From Symsagittifera roscoffensis (taxonomy: Eukaryota; Xenacoelomorpha; Acoela; Convolutidae): a stretch of DNA of 64,000 nucleotides. Below, piece after piece: positions 34,011 to 43,793 of this stretch (within the stretch, counting starts at the first letter, position 1; every line of letters begins with the position of its first letter). The stretch is taken from positions 8,592,539 to 8,656,538 of the forward strand of contig NC_087070.1 of the NCBI RefSeq assembly GCF_963678635.1, read 5' to 3'. Both the position numbers and the translations under genes were made by a program. Under the pieces are notes generated by a model. It did not search any database. It was not told where the DNA came from and was given only the letters and a program-made list of their open reading frames with translations.

Positions 34011-34504
34011 GTCAGGTACACGGGAGCGTCGAGTCGGGTGTGAGGGAAGAATCTTGAGCTAGGTATTGGGGTACGAAACAGGTAAGGGATCTCATGGGTG
34101 ATTGGCATGACAATTATCATTTTAAATGAATGATGGTGCTAAAACATAAAATGTGTCTGCATGTTTTTTAGAAAATTTAAATTGAATCATTTTAGTAGGG
34201 CGAAAAGGGGAGGGTTTTTAATCATAAAAGTAATGGGGCTTTCTGGTTAGGAACACAGCTTGTCGGTCTAAATATCGGGTGTTATTTTCAGATTGATTTG
34301 TTGATCTCAAATTGACTACTCATCTGTATTTAATCAAAAGAAGAGAACGACATCTCAAGAAAACTCAAGTTGCTCAGGTAAAACTCAAGTTGCTCAGGTA
34401 AAACTCAAGTTGCTCAGGTAAAACTCAAGTTGCTCAGGTAAAACTCAAGTTGCTCAGGTAAAACTCAAGTACTAATACTCAAAGAGTCAATCGAAGTCAC
34501 AGAA
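34011..34504 (+). other. Spacer between Pol and ORF3
   Basis: 494 bp, AT-rich compared with the flanking ORFs. It ends in the 20-bp tandem repeat and could hold an internal promoter or splice signals for ORF3, which lies in another reading frame. Confidence 0.6.
34361..34470 (+). repeat. 20-bp tandem repeat upstream of ORF3 (5.5 copies)
   Basis: Five identical copies of 'aaactcaagttgctcaggta', plus half a copy. Each unit contains CTCAAG and CTCAG-GTA; read across units, CAG|GTAAAA is a good splice-donor consensus. The array ends about 35 bp before the ORF3 start codon. Confidence 0.95.
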
Positions 34505-37500
34505 ATGGCCGATCGATACTGGAAGTCCATGCCATCGGCTCTGAAAAAGCCCACACTTGACGAACTGTACAGACGGCTGAGAGATCTGGATTACACTCAA
34601 GTGAACGAGAGAATGGCAGTGATGCTGAACGCCATCCTACAATTGGAGGATGAGGGCGAGTGTCGAGAGTCTGCGACGGAGGCGGTCTTGATGGTAGGCT
34701 ACACCACTGAAGGGGTGTCCGATCAAGCACAGACCAGATGGCTGTCCTGGAACGTGGATGGAGCGATAAGGGGGTTCGATTTGGCGAGGAACCCTGGTCT
34801 AAACAACAACACAGAGTATGGCGCGGGGGAATTCCCACTGCCGGCCAGACCATCAGTCAGGCCCGCGAGCCAGAGTACGAGTAAAGTACCGTCGATGTCA
34901 CGGGCACAGCAGACGGGGGAGGCTTATCCGGACGTCAGTGCCATGAAAAAAGAACTCGAGAGAACCCAGCGGGAGAAGAATAAGGCGAACCTCGACCGGG
35001 ATCAAGCGGTGCTCGAGAGGGATCAAGCGCGGAGAGAATTGGACATAATGAAGGCGGAACGGCTGCAGGCAGAAAGGGTGCGGGAGAATGCCGCGAATTG
35101 TGAGCAGCTGAAGCAGGCTCTCGAGAGAGATCAAGCAAAACTTGAGAGGATCCAGCAACAACAGCGCGAGCTCGATATGCAAAAAGGGGCTAGGCCCAAA
35201 GAGCGGGTAGTGACTGTCTCAAGGCCAGAGTCACGCATGGAGGTGGACGAAGCTCCTAGGTCAAAGGGACGATTCAACCTCGATCGTGCGGCGCAAGAAC
35301 ATATGAATGAGGGGCTGGAGGTATGGATACCACCCGAATCAACGTCCTCCCTGCGTGGAATGGAGACTCAAGTAATACGACCATTGATGGACGTCGCGCT
35401 GCCTGGATACACACCGAGTTCGACCCCAGGTAGTAGTGGCGGCTCGTCACGGCTGAAAGAGTTGCAGGAGAGGTTACAGCTGAGGAATCGCGAGAGTCCG
35501 GTAAGAGTGGATTTACCCTCGACTTGGGGGGAACAGCCTGTCAGGAGTGTGATGATCTCGAGCTACAAGAAGAATACGGATGGGAGATATCGCAAGCACA
35601 ATCGTATAGACTGGAATCCGGCGCAGAGAGAGAGAAGAGATTGCTTCCACGATGCGACTTGGGTGGAGTACTTCACGTATCCTCGAGTGCCTGAAGGCTC
35701 GGTTCACTTGATCATTGGAGACAGCTTGCTGCGGGTGCTGACCCGGATCCAATCCCATTGGGAAACGGGAATCTTGAGCTTCGCCGGAGCCGCAACGCCG
35801 CAGATGTTAGCGACTCTTGAGATGCTAGGGATGGTGAGCGTGTACACAGTCACCCTGATGGTCGGGACGAATGATGTGTCAAGGGGGGAAGCGAGGAAGG
35901 TGACAAGGCTGCATGAAAAGATGAGCTGCATTCTCGAGGAGATACGGATCCAAATGGACCCGTCCATTCTCACGGTGTGTACTGTTCCCTACAACATGGG
36001 AGCGGATCAACATGCGGTAGAGATGAATACGAAAGTGCGCAGCCTGAACGAAACAATCAGGAAGATTCATCAGAGGAGTGTCCTTCCCCTTAGGCTACTG
36101 GACGTGGCTGAGCAAATGGAATTAACCTCTTTCCCTGACAATGCATCTGCGGATGGCATTCACTTTGACAGGCCCAGAGGGGTGGAATGGTTGAACGACG
36201 TCTTTCAAAAGCATATATGCGCGCTAGAGACGGATTTGCTGGAAACAGCACAGGTCACGTTCGGGCCACCCCCAAACCCACCCTTCTTCAACCCGAGATC
36301 TTTGTCGAGTCGCTTGGGCGAGAGGGCCGATTCTAGAGATAGTGAGAGGAATAGCCGGGCCAAGCTGCCGAGCACCACGCCCATGGAAGCTGATGAAGTG
36401 ACATCAGCAACTCCCCAGGGGTCGGTAATGTCCTCAGTGGTGGTTGCGGAGAAAAAGAGGTCAGAGAAGCCACTGGAGACCAGCAGACAGAAGTATGAGG
36501 AGAAGGTCAAGGAACTGGATCTGGAAGACCTAGAGTGTAGACAGGAGCTAGCGAGGGCTTTGGGTCTTGAGCAGGTCTCACATGAAGACTTGGGGAGGCA
36601 CAAGTGCGTGGACTGGTTGAAGGCTCATGAAACGCGTTTCTCGAGAGCGAAGTTGACAGAGACAGCAGACCTGAGTGGAATTCCCACTAGGTCGATGATG
36701 GGACCAATTAATTACAGACCTCTCAAGTCCTTGGGGAGCCCGGGACTGGTGGTGGAGCCTCCCAAGCACCGGACCAGTATTGCCAGAATTAGAGTGGCCA
36801 CTCCAGCACAGTTGAGAGTGGTCGACAAACTGATGAACCCAAGAGAGATGGAGTTACCAGACGCCGAATATGAAGGCGCAAAATTGGCCAATGACCCCCG
36901 ATATGGGAAACCCTGTGGGCAGGCGCAACTGGCCAAAACCTTAGCGGTCTACGACAGAGCAGACCCAGCTGCAGCAAGGGTGGTGATCGTGGCAAGATCA
37001 GATTTCGAAGGTACGTCTCCCAAGTTGTTTTGGCCAGAAACCCTGATATACACCTTGCCGGGTGCGGAACTGAACCAGATGTTGACCCTGGTAGTGGCAA
37101 TAAAGTCAGAAATGCCCTGCGAACCTGAGTTACTGCTGTTTGCGGGGATGAACGATCATCTGCACGCAACGGGATTTCTTGAGCAGCTCAAGGGTGGTGA
37201 ACCTACGCCAAAGAGGATCTGGGAGGCCATCCAGACCTTATTCGCGGCGATTAATGAAGTACAGGAGAATGTTGCCTCAAGATTCGGCGCCAAGACAAGA
37301 GTGGCGTTCACAACATCCCCCGGGTACTCGAGCATGCCGCTGGCTCTGCAATTCATGTACGCGATCTTGATCTTGATCGCAGAGGGGAATGGGTGGCGTG
37401 TCCTGATGGCAGCTCCCAACCGAGAATTGGAACCGACGAACTTGAGGCTGTGCAAGTCAGAACTCGCGGCAGCGTGGGCGGACGTCTCCCATGCATTGAG

Positions 37501-40500
37501 AGGCTTTCACGAGTTGGCTGATATCCTCATCGTATTGGACGAGGTCCTCCTACTGGAAGTATCTAACTTTGCCAGGCAACTCAAGCTCAGCCCGATCCTT
37601 AGGGATGATCACCCAGTGATAATTCACCTGACGGCTAGTCTGTGGTTTCGGGACATGGAGTTGACCATTACGAGCTCGACCAGCAGATCTAGAGGGCCAA
37701 ACAACGAAAGGCAGAACGTGGCCACATCGGAGAAACAGCTGGAGTCGATGGGGAATCGGTTGGCGCAAGAGGGAGGCAGATGGCCCTTCTTAAGCCCAAG
37801 GTTGGAAAATGCCACGAGGAAAACAAGAGAGGATGCGCCGCCTCTGGTGAAGCAGATCTGGGAGTTTCTCGAGGAGCAACTGGGAAAAGCTGAGGAAAAG
37901 GGGATGACGGTTGGCAGGTTCGTCACGGCAGCCAATGAGGTCACGATTGGAGGATTTTGGAGAGAGCACGCGTGGGGTGAGCTGAAGACGAGGAGGGATC
38001 ATGAGATTCTCGAGTTCTTGAGTCCTTGTTGGGGAAGAGAGTTCCTGACTGAGGTGTACAGTGCGAAGGAGACGATCTTTGATGCGTTTATACAGGAGAT
38101 GTTGAATATGCCGATCAGCCTGTTGCTGGCGCTGTACCTGGTCTACCCAAGATACTTGTTTAATATGGGCCCCGCATACATGTTCAGTCGTGGTGTGGAC
38201 GCCCTCAGAATAGATGGATACTTGACGTTAGTACTCCTGACCCACGGTGAACTGGCGTCATTTCACCGATTGATGAGGTATGGGGAGCCCCTGGCGATGG
38301 GAAGAACACACTCGAGTATTGAGACCTACTCGTACAAGTGTGCAGCCGGGCTAAGGACGCTGCTCGTGCAGTATCTACTGATGCAGAACAGGCACCTGAC
38401 TGGCGAAGAAAAGAGCCCGAAGACCAGAGAGGAGTGGAGAAAAGTGAATGGAGGCATGCCCCTATTAACGGATCTATGCCTGGCCATGAGATCGGATCCC
38501 ATGGGGATTATCCGGGGGCTGGGGGAGGTCGTGACTTGTATATATGGACCGGCTGTCACGTTCGCATTTCCAGATCCCTTGGTGACAGCTTATCGATACT
38601 CCGTGACGCACGTGAGCCTCATAAGCGTACTGGATGGAACGACACTGAACTGGTGCCAGCAAGAGGTGCTAAGGGCACAAATGAGCAACACGGTGCTCTT
38701 CGGAAAGGTGAAGGATCCAGAGTTGATCGTGTACAGTTTCCGAGGACGAATGCAATGCCGGATGGGAGGCAAGCGCGAGGGCCCCATCGAAACTTACCCC
38801 AAGTTTTGGAACTTGAATCCCTTGGCAGCCAATGGACAAGAAATCTTGAGAATCCCTGCATGGACAAAAAGTTTCGAGTTGGTGAAAAAGGAGCTGGAAG
38901 CGATATTGGAGAGAGAAGCCCTACCGACGAGCATTCCCGAGTTCCCCATAGTGAGGAGAATGACCCTAGGGATGAACAGTTCCCTGGTTGTCCCATCCTC
39001 CTACGCGAGAACCACGACTGAAGAACGGCAGAAGGAGTTTACTGACGGCTGGGATCCGCTCTTCATCGGCTATACTGTAGCAATTTATTTCCATACTAGC
39101 GATGTGAAGATAAACTCATGGACGACTCAAGCCAAGAAAATCAGAGGATCGATGCCCCCTAAATTCGACGTGCGAGATACCTTGAGAGTACTTAAGCGGG
39201 CAGGCCTAGAGAACCAGCTGCCGGTATGGGACGACGGTAGGATGATAGTGGAAGAAGGGCATGTAGCACTGAAAGCAGACGCGATGCTATTTGCCACAAG
39301 GAAGTACCGGGCACCTTACGGACTTGAGCTGATGGAGCGTAATAGAGAAGGAAAGAAGTTAGATGCAGCAGGTCCATTGTACGTGGCACTGACAAAAGGT
39401 GAGGCGACGAGTTCAGCGACACCATCACCCCTTCCAGTAGACATCCCTGGGGATAAAAAGAGTGGCACCGTGGCAGATCGATTCAAGAGGATCTTTGAGA
39501 GAAGGGAAGCAGAGTCAGGAGACGAAAGCATGGATGAAACCCTCAGTGAGGCAGGAGAGGATATGGAAGTGGGAAACACACCGGAGCAAAAGCCAACGGA
39601 AGTGGAATTCACAGCGCAGGAATTGTTGAAAGACCTGAGTGAAGAAAACTGGGCAGATACTCCCACGCCACCTTTGACCTCGTCCCCTCGCAAGTACCCG
39701 GAAATGTCGTTGACAAGCGAGAATCCCAACATGGGAATGATCTTCTTGAGTACGGAGAGGAGGGAGAAGAATACCTTCGAGGGAAACAGAGATGCCTTCC
39801 TGGGCACTCTGGATGGAGATGCTTGGCAAAAGTTCTTGAGCGAATTCAATCGAGAAGTGGATGAAGACACCACGTTGGATAATTTCAAAGAAGAACTGTG
39901 GGACACGGTGGTGAAGTTTGGTGAGCCTGTCCTGGTGGGGACGGGTTTAGAAGAGAAAGCTAGAGTGGAACTACTGAATAAGATGGTCGAGTTGAGAAAG
40001 TCAAGAAAGACCAGAGAAGACAAATGTAAAGACAGCTCTACTCCGAAACAGAAAACTGACAATAAAATAATTAAGTGTACAAGGGGGGATAAGGTAGGAA
40101 CTAGTAATATGATTAAAAGTACTAATATCCTTAAGGCTCGAGCAGGGGGGAGGCAAGAGTTGGCTGGAGAAAAGGAAGTTGAATCAGTGATGATACCAAT
40201 GACGCCCCCAAGCAAAGACGTGAGGTCTCGCAAGAGGAAGAGAGACGTGGAGGGAATGGGCAGTCCTTCAGCTGACGCGGTCTCGGAAAAAGACTTGAGA
40301 GAGACGGCTCCCATGGTTCTGGCGCGATGGAAAACGGCAGCCTACAAGAGTAGCTACGAACCGAGGAAACTGCTCGACATAGAAAAAGAAATGGAGAATC
40401 CCACTAGTTCCGTGACGGAGGAGGATTTCAAACCTCAAAGAATAAAAATGAAGCGAGGTTCGACGAGCGGGCAGACCTGGGAAGTAGATGTTGGCAAAGA

Positions 40501-43348
40501 GTGGGTCTCAAGTGAACATCAAGCTGTCGGGAAGCAAGTGACCAGTGATCCACTTGAGAAAAGTAAAACCAGAAACACCTCCCGACCATGGTGGATAGCT
40601 CTCGAGACATTGAAGGAGATGGAAGGCTGTTTGAAGAAGTTGAACAGTGGAGTGGCTCGCAAACGATACAGCTGGGCCACCCAGCAGAAGGCTGAGGTCA
40701 ACAAGATAGAGTTGGCAAACCAGCTGAAGAGATCCTGGCAGAACTTATTGAAGGATCATTTTGAAGAGGCGATGAGGACATCCTCATCGGCACCACCACT
40801 GATGGCGAATCCCTTTATCAGGACTGCAGGACAACTGATGTTCGCGTGGAGCCTGTTGGGGATAGAGCTGGAAACGCTGACTTCATACGACAAGTTGAAG
40901 CTGGGAGGAAAAAATCTAGAGATATACCGAATGTTGATGCAGCACGTTGCCAAGGACAACTCAGGCTTGAGTCTGGCAAGGAGGAAGGATGCAACCTGTT
41001 TCTTGAGGTGGACGATGTCGATGATGACTGACAGTACCATCCTAGCATGTCATCAGAAAGCAGTCGCAAGCAAGACGTTGGAAAGGAGAGTCTCCACAGT
41101 CATCTTGAATGTGTATCAGAGCACTGGGATAGAGAGGGAGGATGGTTCTAGGCAATCTCTGGAGAACCATAGGAAGTTGGATGAGATACGGAGGTTCTAC
41201 AACAAGAAGTTCGAAGAGGAGCACGACGTTCACCGCAACCTGGCTTCGTCAGGGGAGTACTTGAAACTCAACAGAAAGGGAGAGTACCAATATGTTTCTG
41301 GAGTAATGGGAATGGCGTACAACCCCTTCTTGGACCTGGAAGCTGGAGGAGCCAACAGAAATTATGAAGTGGCGGAGCTGTTGAAGTTCTGGACAGAGAA
41401 GATAGTGGAGATAGACGTTGTGGAGAGAGAGAGACCTAGCCTGGGTCTGGTTCTTGAGGGGATGCCGGGAGTGATAAGTGTGCCACGCTCAAGTAAAAGA
41501 GTGGAGCTAAAAATGGGTGATGGGAGTGGCGTGTTGATCACGAACCTGGGAGTGGTATGGAAATTACTCAGACCTTCCTGGTGTCCACATCCCCATGCAA
41601 GTATGATTGAGGAGGTCACTGAGCGAGTGAGATTGGCACCGACAGAGGATGAGGACTTGGCGATCTTGAGCATAGTACACAAACTGATCTTGCCTCAGGT
41701 GAAAGAATCAAGTGAGGTGACAAGTGGAACAGAGCCGGTGAGGAGGATGGAGCCGGGCAGTTGTCTTGATTCGACATGCAATAACGGCGAACATATTTGT
41801 GATGGACGATTATGCGTCAGGATACAATCTTTCCAGAAAGAGGACCTCACTACCTGGTTTGAAGATATCACTGAAAGGGAGAAGAGTGAGGTACAGATAG
41901 TGGCTGAATGTTACGCGAGGACCACCGTGAACCTAGCGACAGCCTTGGGATTCTTCTCAAGAATGTGCAGTCTCCAGTCACTGGAGAGGCTAGAGTCAGA
42001 ACATCACCTGGTGACCGCGTTAAGCGTGGAATCATGGCCCGGAGTTCTACAAGTGAACCAGAAGCACATCAAGAGTTGGAAGATCGGACTCGAGGCAGAG
42101 ATGGGATTTCCCATGAGCGAAGCCTATGGATTGCCTCTAAATGCAAAATCCTTAGTGGGATCAGTGTTGGCTAACCTATGTGGGAGCCACTATCCACTAC
42201 ACATGGCGATGGTGGAGGTGTCCAGCCAGAGGGTGATGATAGACAAAGCCTTCTCAGTGCCCAAGTGCGTGAGACTAGCTCGGATGTCACACCACTCACA
42301 CAAGCTATTGAGGAAGATCCGAGGAGCAGTACCAAAGGAGCAAAGAGATGACTTGAGTGAAATCTGGGGTGAAGAACTTCTAGGCTTGGAGAACGAAAAT
42401 GCAAGTGATCATGGGAAGCAGAACGTGGTGGGGAAACCCGCAGTAGGTGCTTCAAGCTCGGAAGAAGTCGACGTGGTGCATGAGAAAATGATGGAACTTG
42501 AGCCTCTCCTAGAAGCTTCGGGAGAACGCAACCTTAGAAGCATCGACCTCACGCATGGGGATTGTCCATGCCACTGTCTGGCGCAGACAGTGTGGTACCC
42601 GGACCGCGCCAATCTCTGTCTGATCTGGGACGTAGAAGAAATTAAGTCGCTAGGACTACCGGAGTATCGACAAAAGGTGACCATCTTAGTGGTAAGCACG
42701 ATGCTGGCTCTGAGATGGATTGAGGAGAATATAGCGAAGTACAGAGAATCGAGAGCGCCAACAGCTGAATCGATTTATGCGATAGATTACAGCAGGAGAC
42801 TGGAGTTGTTCGAGACTGCATGCAAGGTATTCGCCATACCAGTGCAAGTCAGACACATATGGAGCCGCCTGAGATTCTTTCCTTGGTTTCGTGCGACGTT
42901 AACATCCTGGTTGTATGCAGTGACAAAGGACCACATGAGGAAACATCAGAAGGAATATCGACAATTCCAAGCTGAAATAGGGCCAGATGCCTTTAAGAGA
43001 CCTCTGCTAACCCATCGAAACGCAATCACGGCGGGGTGGAAAAGAGTAGGCAGAATATCCAGAGACAATTCTAGAGCGAGGGAAACAATACTGGAGGAGG
43101 ACCTGGCGAGGAATGTGAGCTTGAGTCTTCATAACTCCTTCTGCTTGAACCGGGAGTCGAAGGTGAAAGGCCTACCAAGTCAATTGAAAAGGTTGCAAGA
43201 GCAGAGAGAGTGGATGCGAGCCTATGAACAGCTGAAGGCCTGGGAGGAAATTGTGATTAGCTCCGATGACGAAGAGGCACTATTGGAACAAATTACAGTG
43301 CCAAGAACACCGGTATCAGGTACCTCGAAGGCGAAGAACATGAGGTGA
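34505..43348 (+). CDS. Giant ORF3 protein (2947 aa) with SGNH hydrolase domain
   Basis: A single uninterrupted frame from the ATG at 34505. Residues ~148-225 form a charged coiled coil. Residues ~398-570 match an SGNH/GDSL hydrolase: block I IIGDSLLR (Ser 407), block II glycine in SFAGAA, block III VGTNDV (Asn 456) and block V DGIHF (Asp 550, His 553), so the catalytic residues are complete. A second block (~815-1080) has VVIVARSDF and FAGMNDHL, a GxND-like motif without the GDS serine. Conserved-looking sequence rich in W, C and aromatics continues to ~1620. A linker with acidic and basic low-complexity runs (RKRKR at ~1910) follows, then another globular-looking region (~1930-2900) with Cys/His clusters near 2420 and 2684. 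No signal peptide or clear membrane anchor is seen. Function unknown; I do not think it is an envelope gene. Confidence 0.9.
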   Translation: MADRYWKSMPSALKKPTLDELYRRLRDLDYTQVNERMAVMLNAILQLEDEGECRESATEAVLMVGYTTEGVSDQAQTRWLSWNVDGAIRGFDLARNPGLNNNTEYGAGEFPLPARPSVRPASQSTSKVPSMSRAQQTGEAYPDVSAMKKELERTQREKNKANLDRDQAVLERDQARRELDIMKAERLQAERVRENAANCEQLKQALERDQAKLERIQQQQRELDMQKGARPKERVVTVSRPESRMEVDEAPRSKGRFNLDRAAQEHMNEGLEVWIPPESTSSLRGMETQVIRPLMDVALPGYTPSSTPGSSGGSSRLKELQERLQLRNRESPVRVDLPSTWGEQPVRSVMISSYKKNTDGRYRKHNRIDWNPAQRERRDCFHDATWVEYFTYPRVPEGSVHLIIGDSLLRVLTRIQSHWETGILSFAGAATPQMLATLEMLGMVSVYTVTLMVGTNDVSRGEARKVTRLHEKMSCILEEIRIQMDPSILTVCTVPYNMGADQHAVEMNTKVRSLNETIRKIHQRSVLPLRLLDVAEQMELTSFPDNASADGIHFDRPRGVEWLNDVFQKHICALETDLLETAQVTFGPPPNPPFFNPRSLSSRLGERADSRDSERNSRAKLPSTTPMEADEVTSATPQGSVMSSVVVAEKKRSEKPLETSRQKYEEKVKELDLEDLECRQELARALGLEQVSHEDLGRHKCVDWLKAHETRFSRAKLTETADLSGIPTRSMMGPINYRPLKSLGSPGLVVEPPKHRTSIARIRVATPAQLRVVDKLMNPREMELPDAEYEGAKLANDPRYGKPCGQAQLAKTLAVYDRADPAAARVVIVARSDFEGTSPKLFWPETLIYTLPGAELNQMLTLVVAIKSEMPCEPELLLFAGMNDHLHATGFLEQLKGGEPTPKRIWEAIQTLFAAINEVQENVASRFGAKTRVAFTTSPGYSSMPLALQFMYAILILIAEGNGWRVLMAAPNRELEPTNLRLCKSELAAAWADVSHALRGFHELADILIVLDEVLLLEVSNFARQLKLSPILRDDHPVIIHLTASLWFRDMELTITSSTSRSRGPNNERQNVATSEKQLESMGNRLAQEGGRWPFLSPRLENATRKTREDAPPLVKQIWEFLEEQLGKAEEKGMTVGRFVTAANEVTIGGFWREHAWGELKTRRDHEILEFLSPCWGREFLTEVYSAKETIFDAFIQEMLNMPISLLLALYLVYPRYLFNMGPAYMFSRGVDALRIDGYLTLVLLTHGELASFHRLMRYGEPLAMGRTHSSIETYSYKCAAGLRTLLVQYLLMQNRHLTGEEKSPKTREEWRKVNGGMPLLTDLCLAMRSDPMGIIRGLGEVVTCIYGPAVTFAFPDPLVTAYRYSVTHVSLISVLDGTTLNWCQQEVLRAQMSNTVLFGKVKDPELIVYSFRGRMQCRMGGKREGPIETYPKFWNLNPLAANGQEILRIPAWTKSFELVKKELEAILEREALPTSIPEFPIVRRMTLGMNSSLVVPSSYARTTTEERQKEFTDGWDPLFIGYTVAIYFHTSDVKINSWTTQAKKIRGSMPPKFDVRDTLRVLKRAGLENQLPVWDDGRMIVEEGHVALKADAMLFATRKYRAPYGLELMERNREGKKLDAAGPLYVALTKGEATSSATPSPLPVDIPGDKKSGTVADRFKRIFERREAESGDESMDETLSEAGEDMEVGNTPEQKPTEVEFTAQELLKDLSEENWADTPTPPLTSSPRKYPEMSLTSENPNMGMIFLSTERREKNTFEGNRDAFLGTLDGDAWQKFLSEFNREVDEDTTLDNFKEELWDTVVKFGEPVLVGTGLEEKARVELLNKMVELRKSRKTREDKCKDSSTPKQKTDNKIIKCTRGDKVGTSNMIKSTNILKARAGGRQELAGEKEVESVMIPMTPPSKDVRSRKRKRDVEGMGSPSADAVSEKDLRETAPMVLARWKTAAYKSSYEPRKLLDIEKEMENPTSSVTEEDFKPQRIKMKRGSTSGQTWEVDVGKEWVSSEHQAVGKQVTSDPLEKSKTRNTSRPWWIALETLKEMEGCLKKLNSGVARKRYSWATQQKAEVNKIELANQLKRSWQNLLKDHFEEAMRTSSSAPPLMANPFIRTAGQLMFAWSLLGIELETLTSYDKLKLGGKNLEIYRMLMQHVAKDNSGLSLARRKDATCFLRWTMSMMTDSTILACHQKAVASKTLERRVSTVILNVYQSTGIEREDGSRQSLENHRKLDEIRRFYNKKFEEEHDVHRNLASSGEYLKLNRKGEYQYVSGVMGMAYNPFLDLEAGGANRNYEVAELLKFWTEKIVEIDVVERERPSLGLVLEGMPGVISVPRSSKRVELKMGDGSGVLITNLGVVWKLLRPSWCPHPHASMIEEVTERVRLAPTEDEDLAILSIVHKLILPQVKESSEVTSGTEPVRRMEPGSCLDSTCNNGEHICDGRLCVRIQSFQKEDLTTWFEDITEREKSEVQIVAECYARTTVNLATALGFFSRMCSLQSLERLESEHHLVTALSVESWPGVLQVNQKHIKSWKIGLEAEMGFPMSEAYGLPLNAKSLVGSVLANLCGSHYPLHMAMVEVSSQRVMIDKAFSVPKCVRLARMSHHSHKLLRKIRGAVPKEQRDDLSEIWGEELLGLENENASDHGKQNVVGKPAVGASSSEEVDVVHEKMMELEPLLEASGERNLRSIDLTHGDCPCHCLAQTVWYPDRANLCLIWDVEEIKSLGLPEYRQKVTILVVSTMLALRWIEENIAKYRESRAPTAESIYAIDYSRRLELFETACKVFAIPVQVRHIWSRLRFFPWFRATLTSWLYAVTKDHMRKHQKEYRQFQAEIGPDAFKRPLLTHRNAITAGWKRVGRISRDNSRARETILEEDLARNVSLSLHNSFCLNRESKVKGLPSQLKRLQEQREWMRAYEQLKAWEEIVISSDDEEALLEQITVPRTPVSGTSKAKNMR

Positions 43349-43793
43349 GCCAGTGGCTCGAAAGGAAATTCTAGAGTCTTGAGTCTTGAGAGGGAGGGGG
43401 CTTGAGCGTGAACTTGGATAAAATCTGGGTTCACGGAAAAGAAATTTTAGACGAATAAGATATTGTTATTAATATGATAGATCTAGTATATAAATCAAAT
43501 TGATGCATGACAATTCTCTGACTGAAATAGGACAAAAGAAATTTTAAAAATTACCAGCTTAAAAAAAAAAACGGGGATCCAGGGGTGCAGGTGTGTGCAG
43601 ATTTTGATTGCTGTTTAGCGGTAGTGTGAAAATTTTATATGGTCGTGAATTTTGCAAGGTAGATAAGCTTAAGTTCGATGCAAACTTCTGTAAATGACCA
43701 CTGGCACTGTATCTTGAGCAACACTCGGTTCTCTGGGACTTATTGGCAGATGACAACACACGATGAGGACATCGATCTCGAGTCCGGGGAGTA
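43349..43793 (+). other. 3' untranslated region of giant retrotransposon
   Basis: 445 bp between ORF3 and the 3' LTR. A purine-rich stretch 'gagtccggggagta' abuts the LTR and is a weak candidate polypurine tract. Confidence 0.5.

Noticed and set aside
39316-40314. 332-residue antisense ORF within ORF3
   Set aside because: It mirrors the low-complexity, Ser/Glu-rich linker of ORF3 on the other strand and shows no independent motif.
34505-43348. ORF3 as an envelope glycoprotein
   Set aside because: No signal peptide, no membrane anchor near the C terminus, no furin-like site in context, and far too long.
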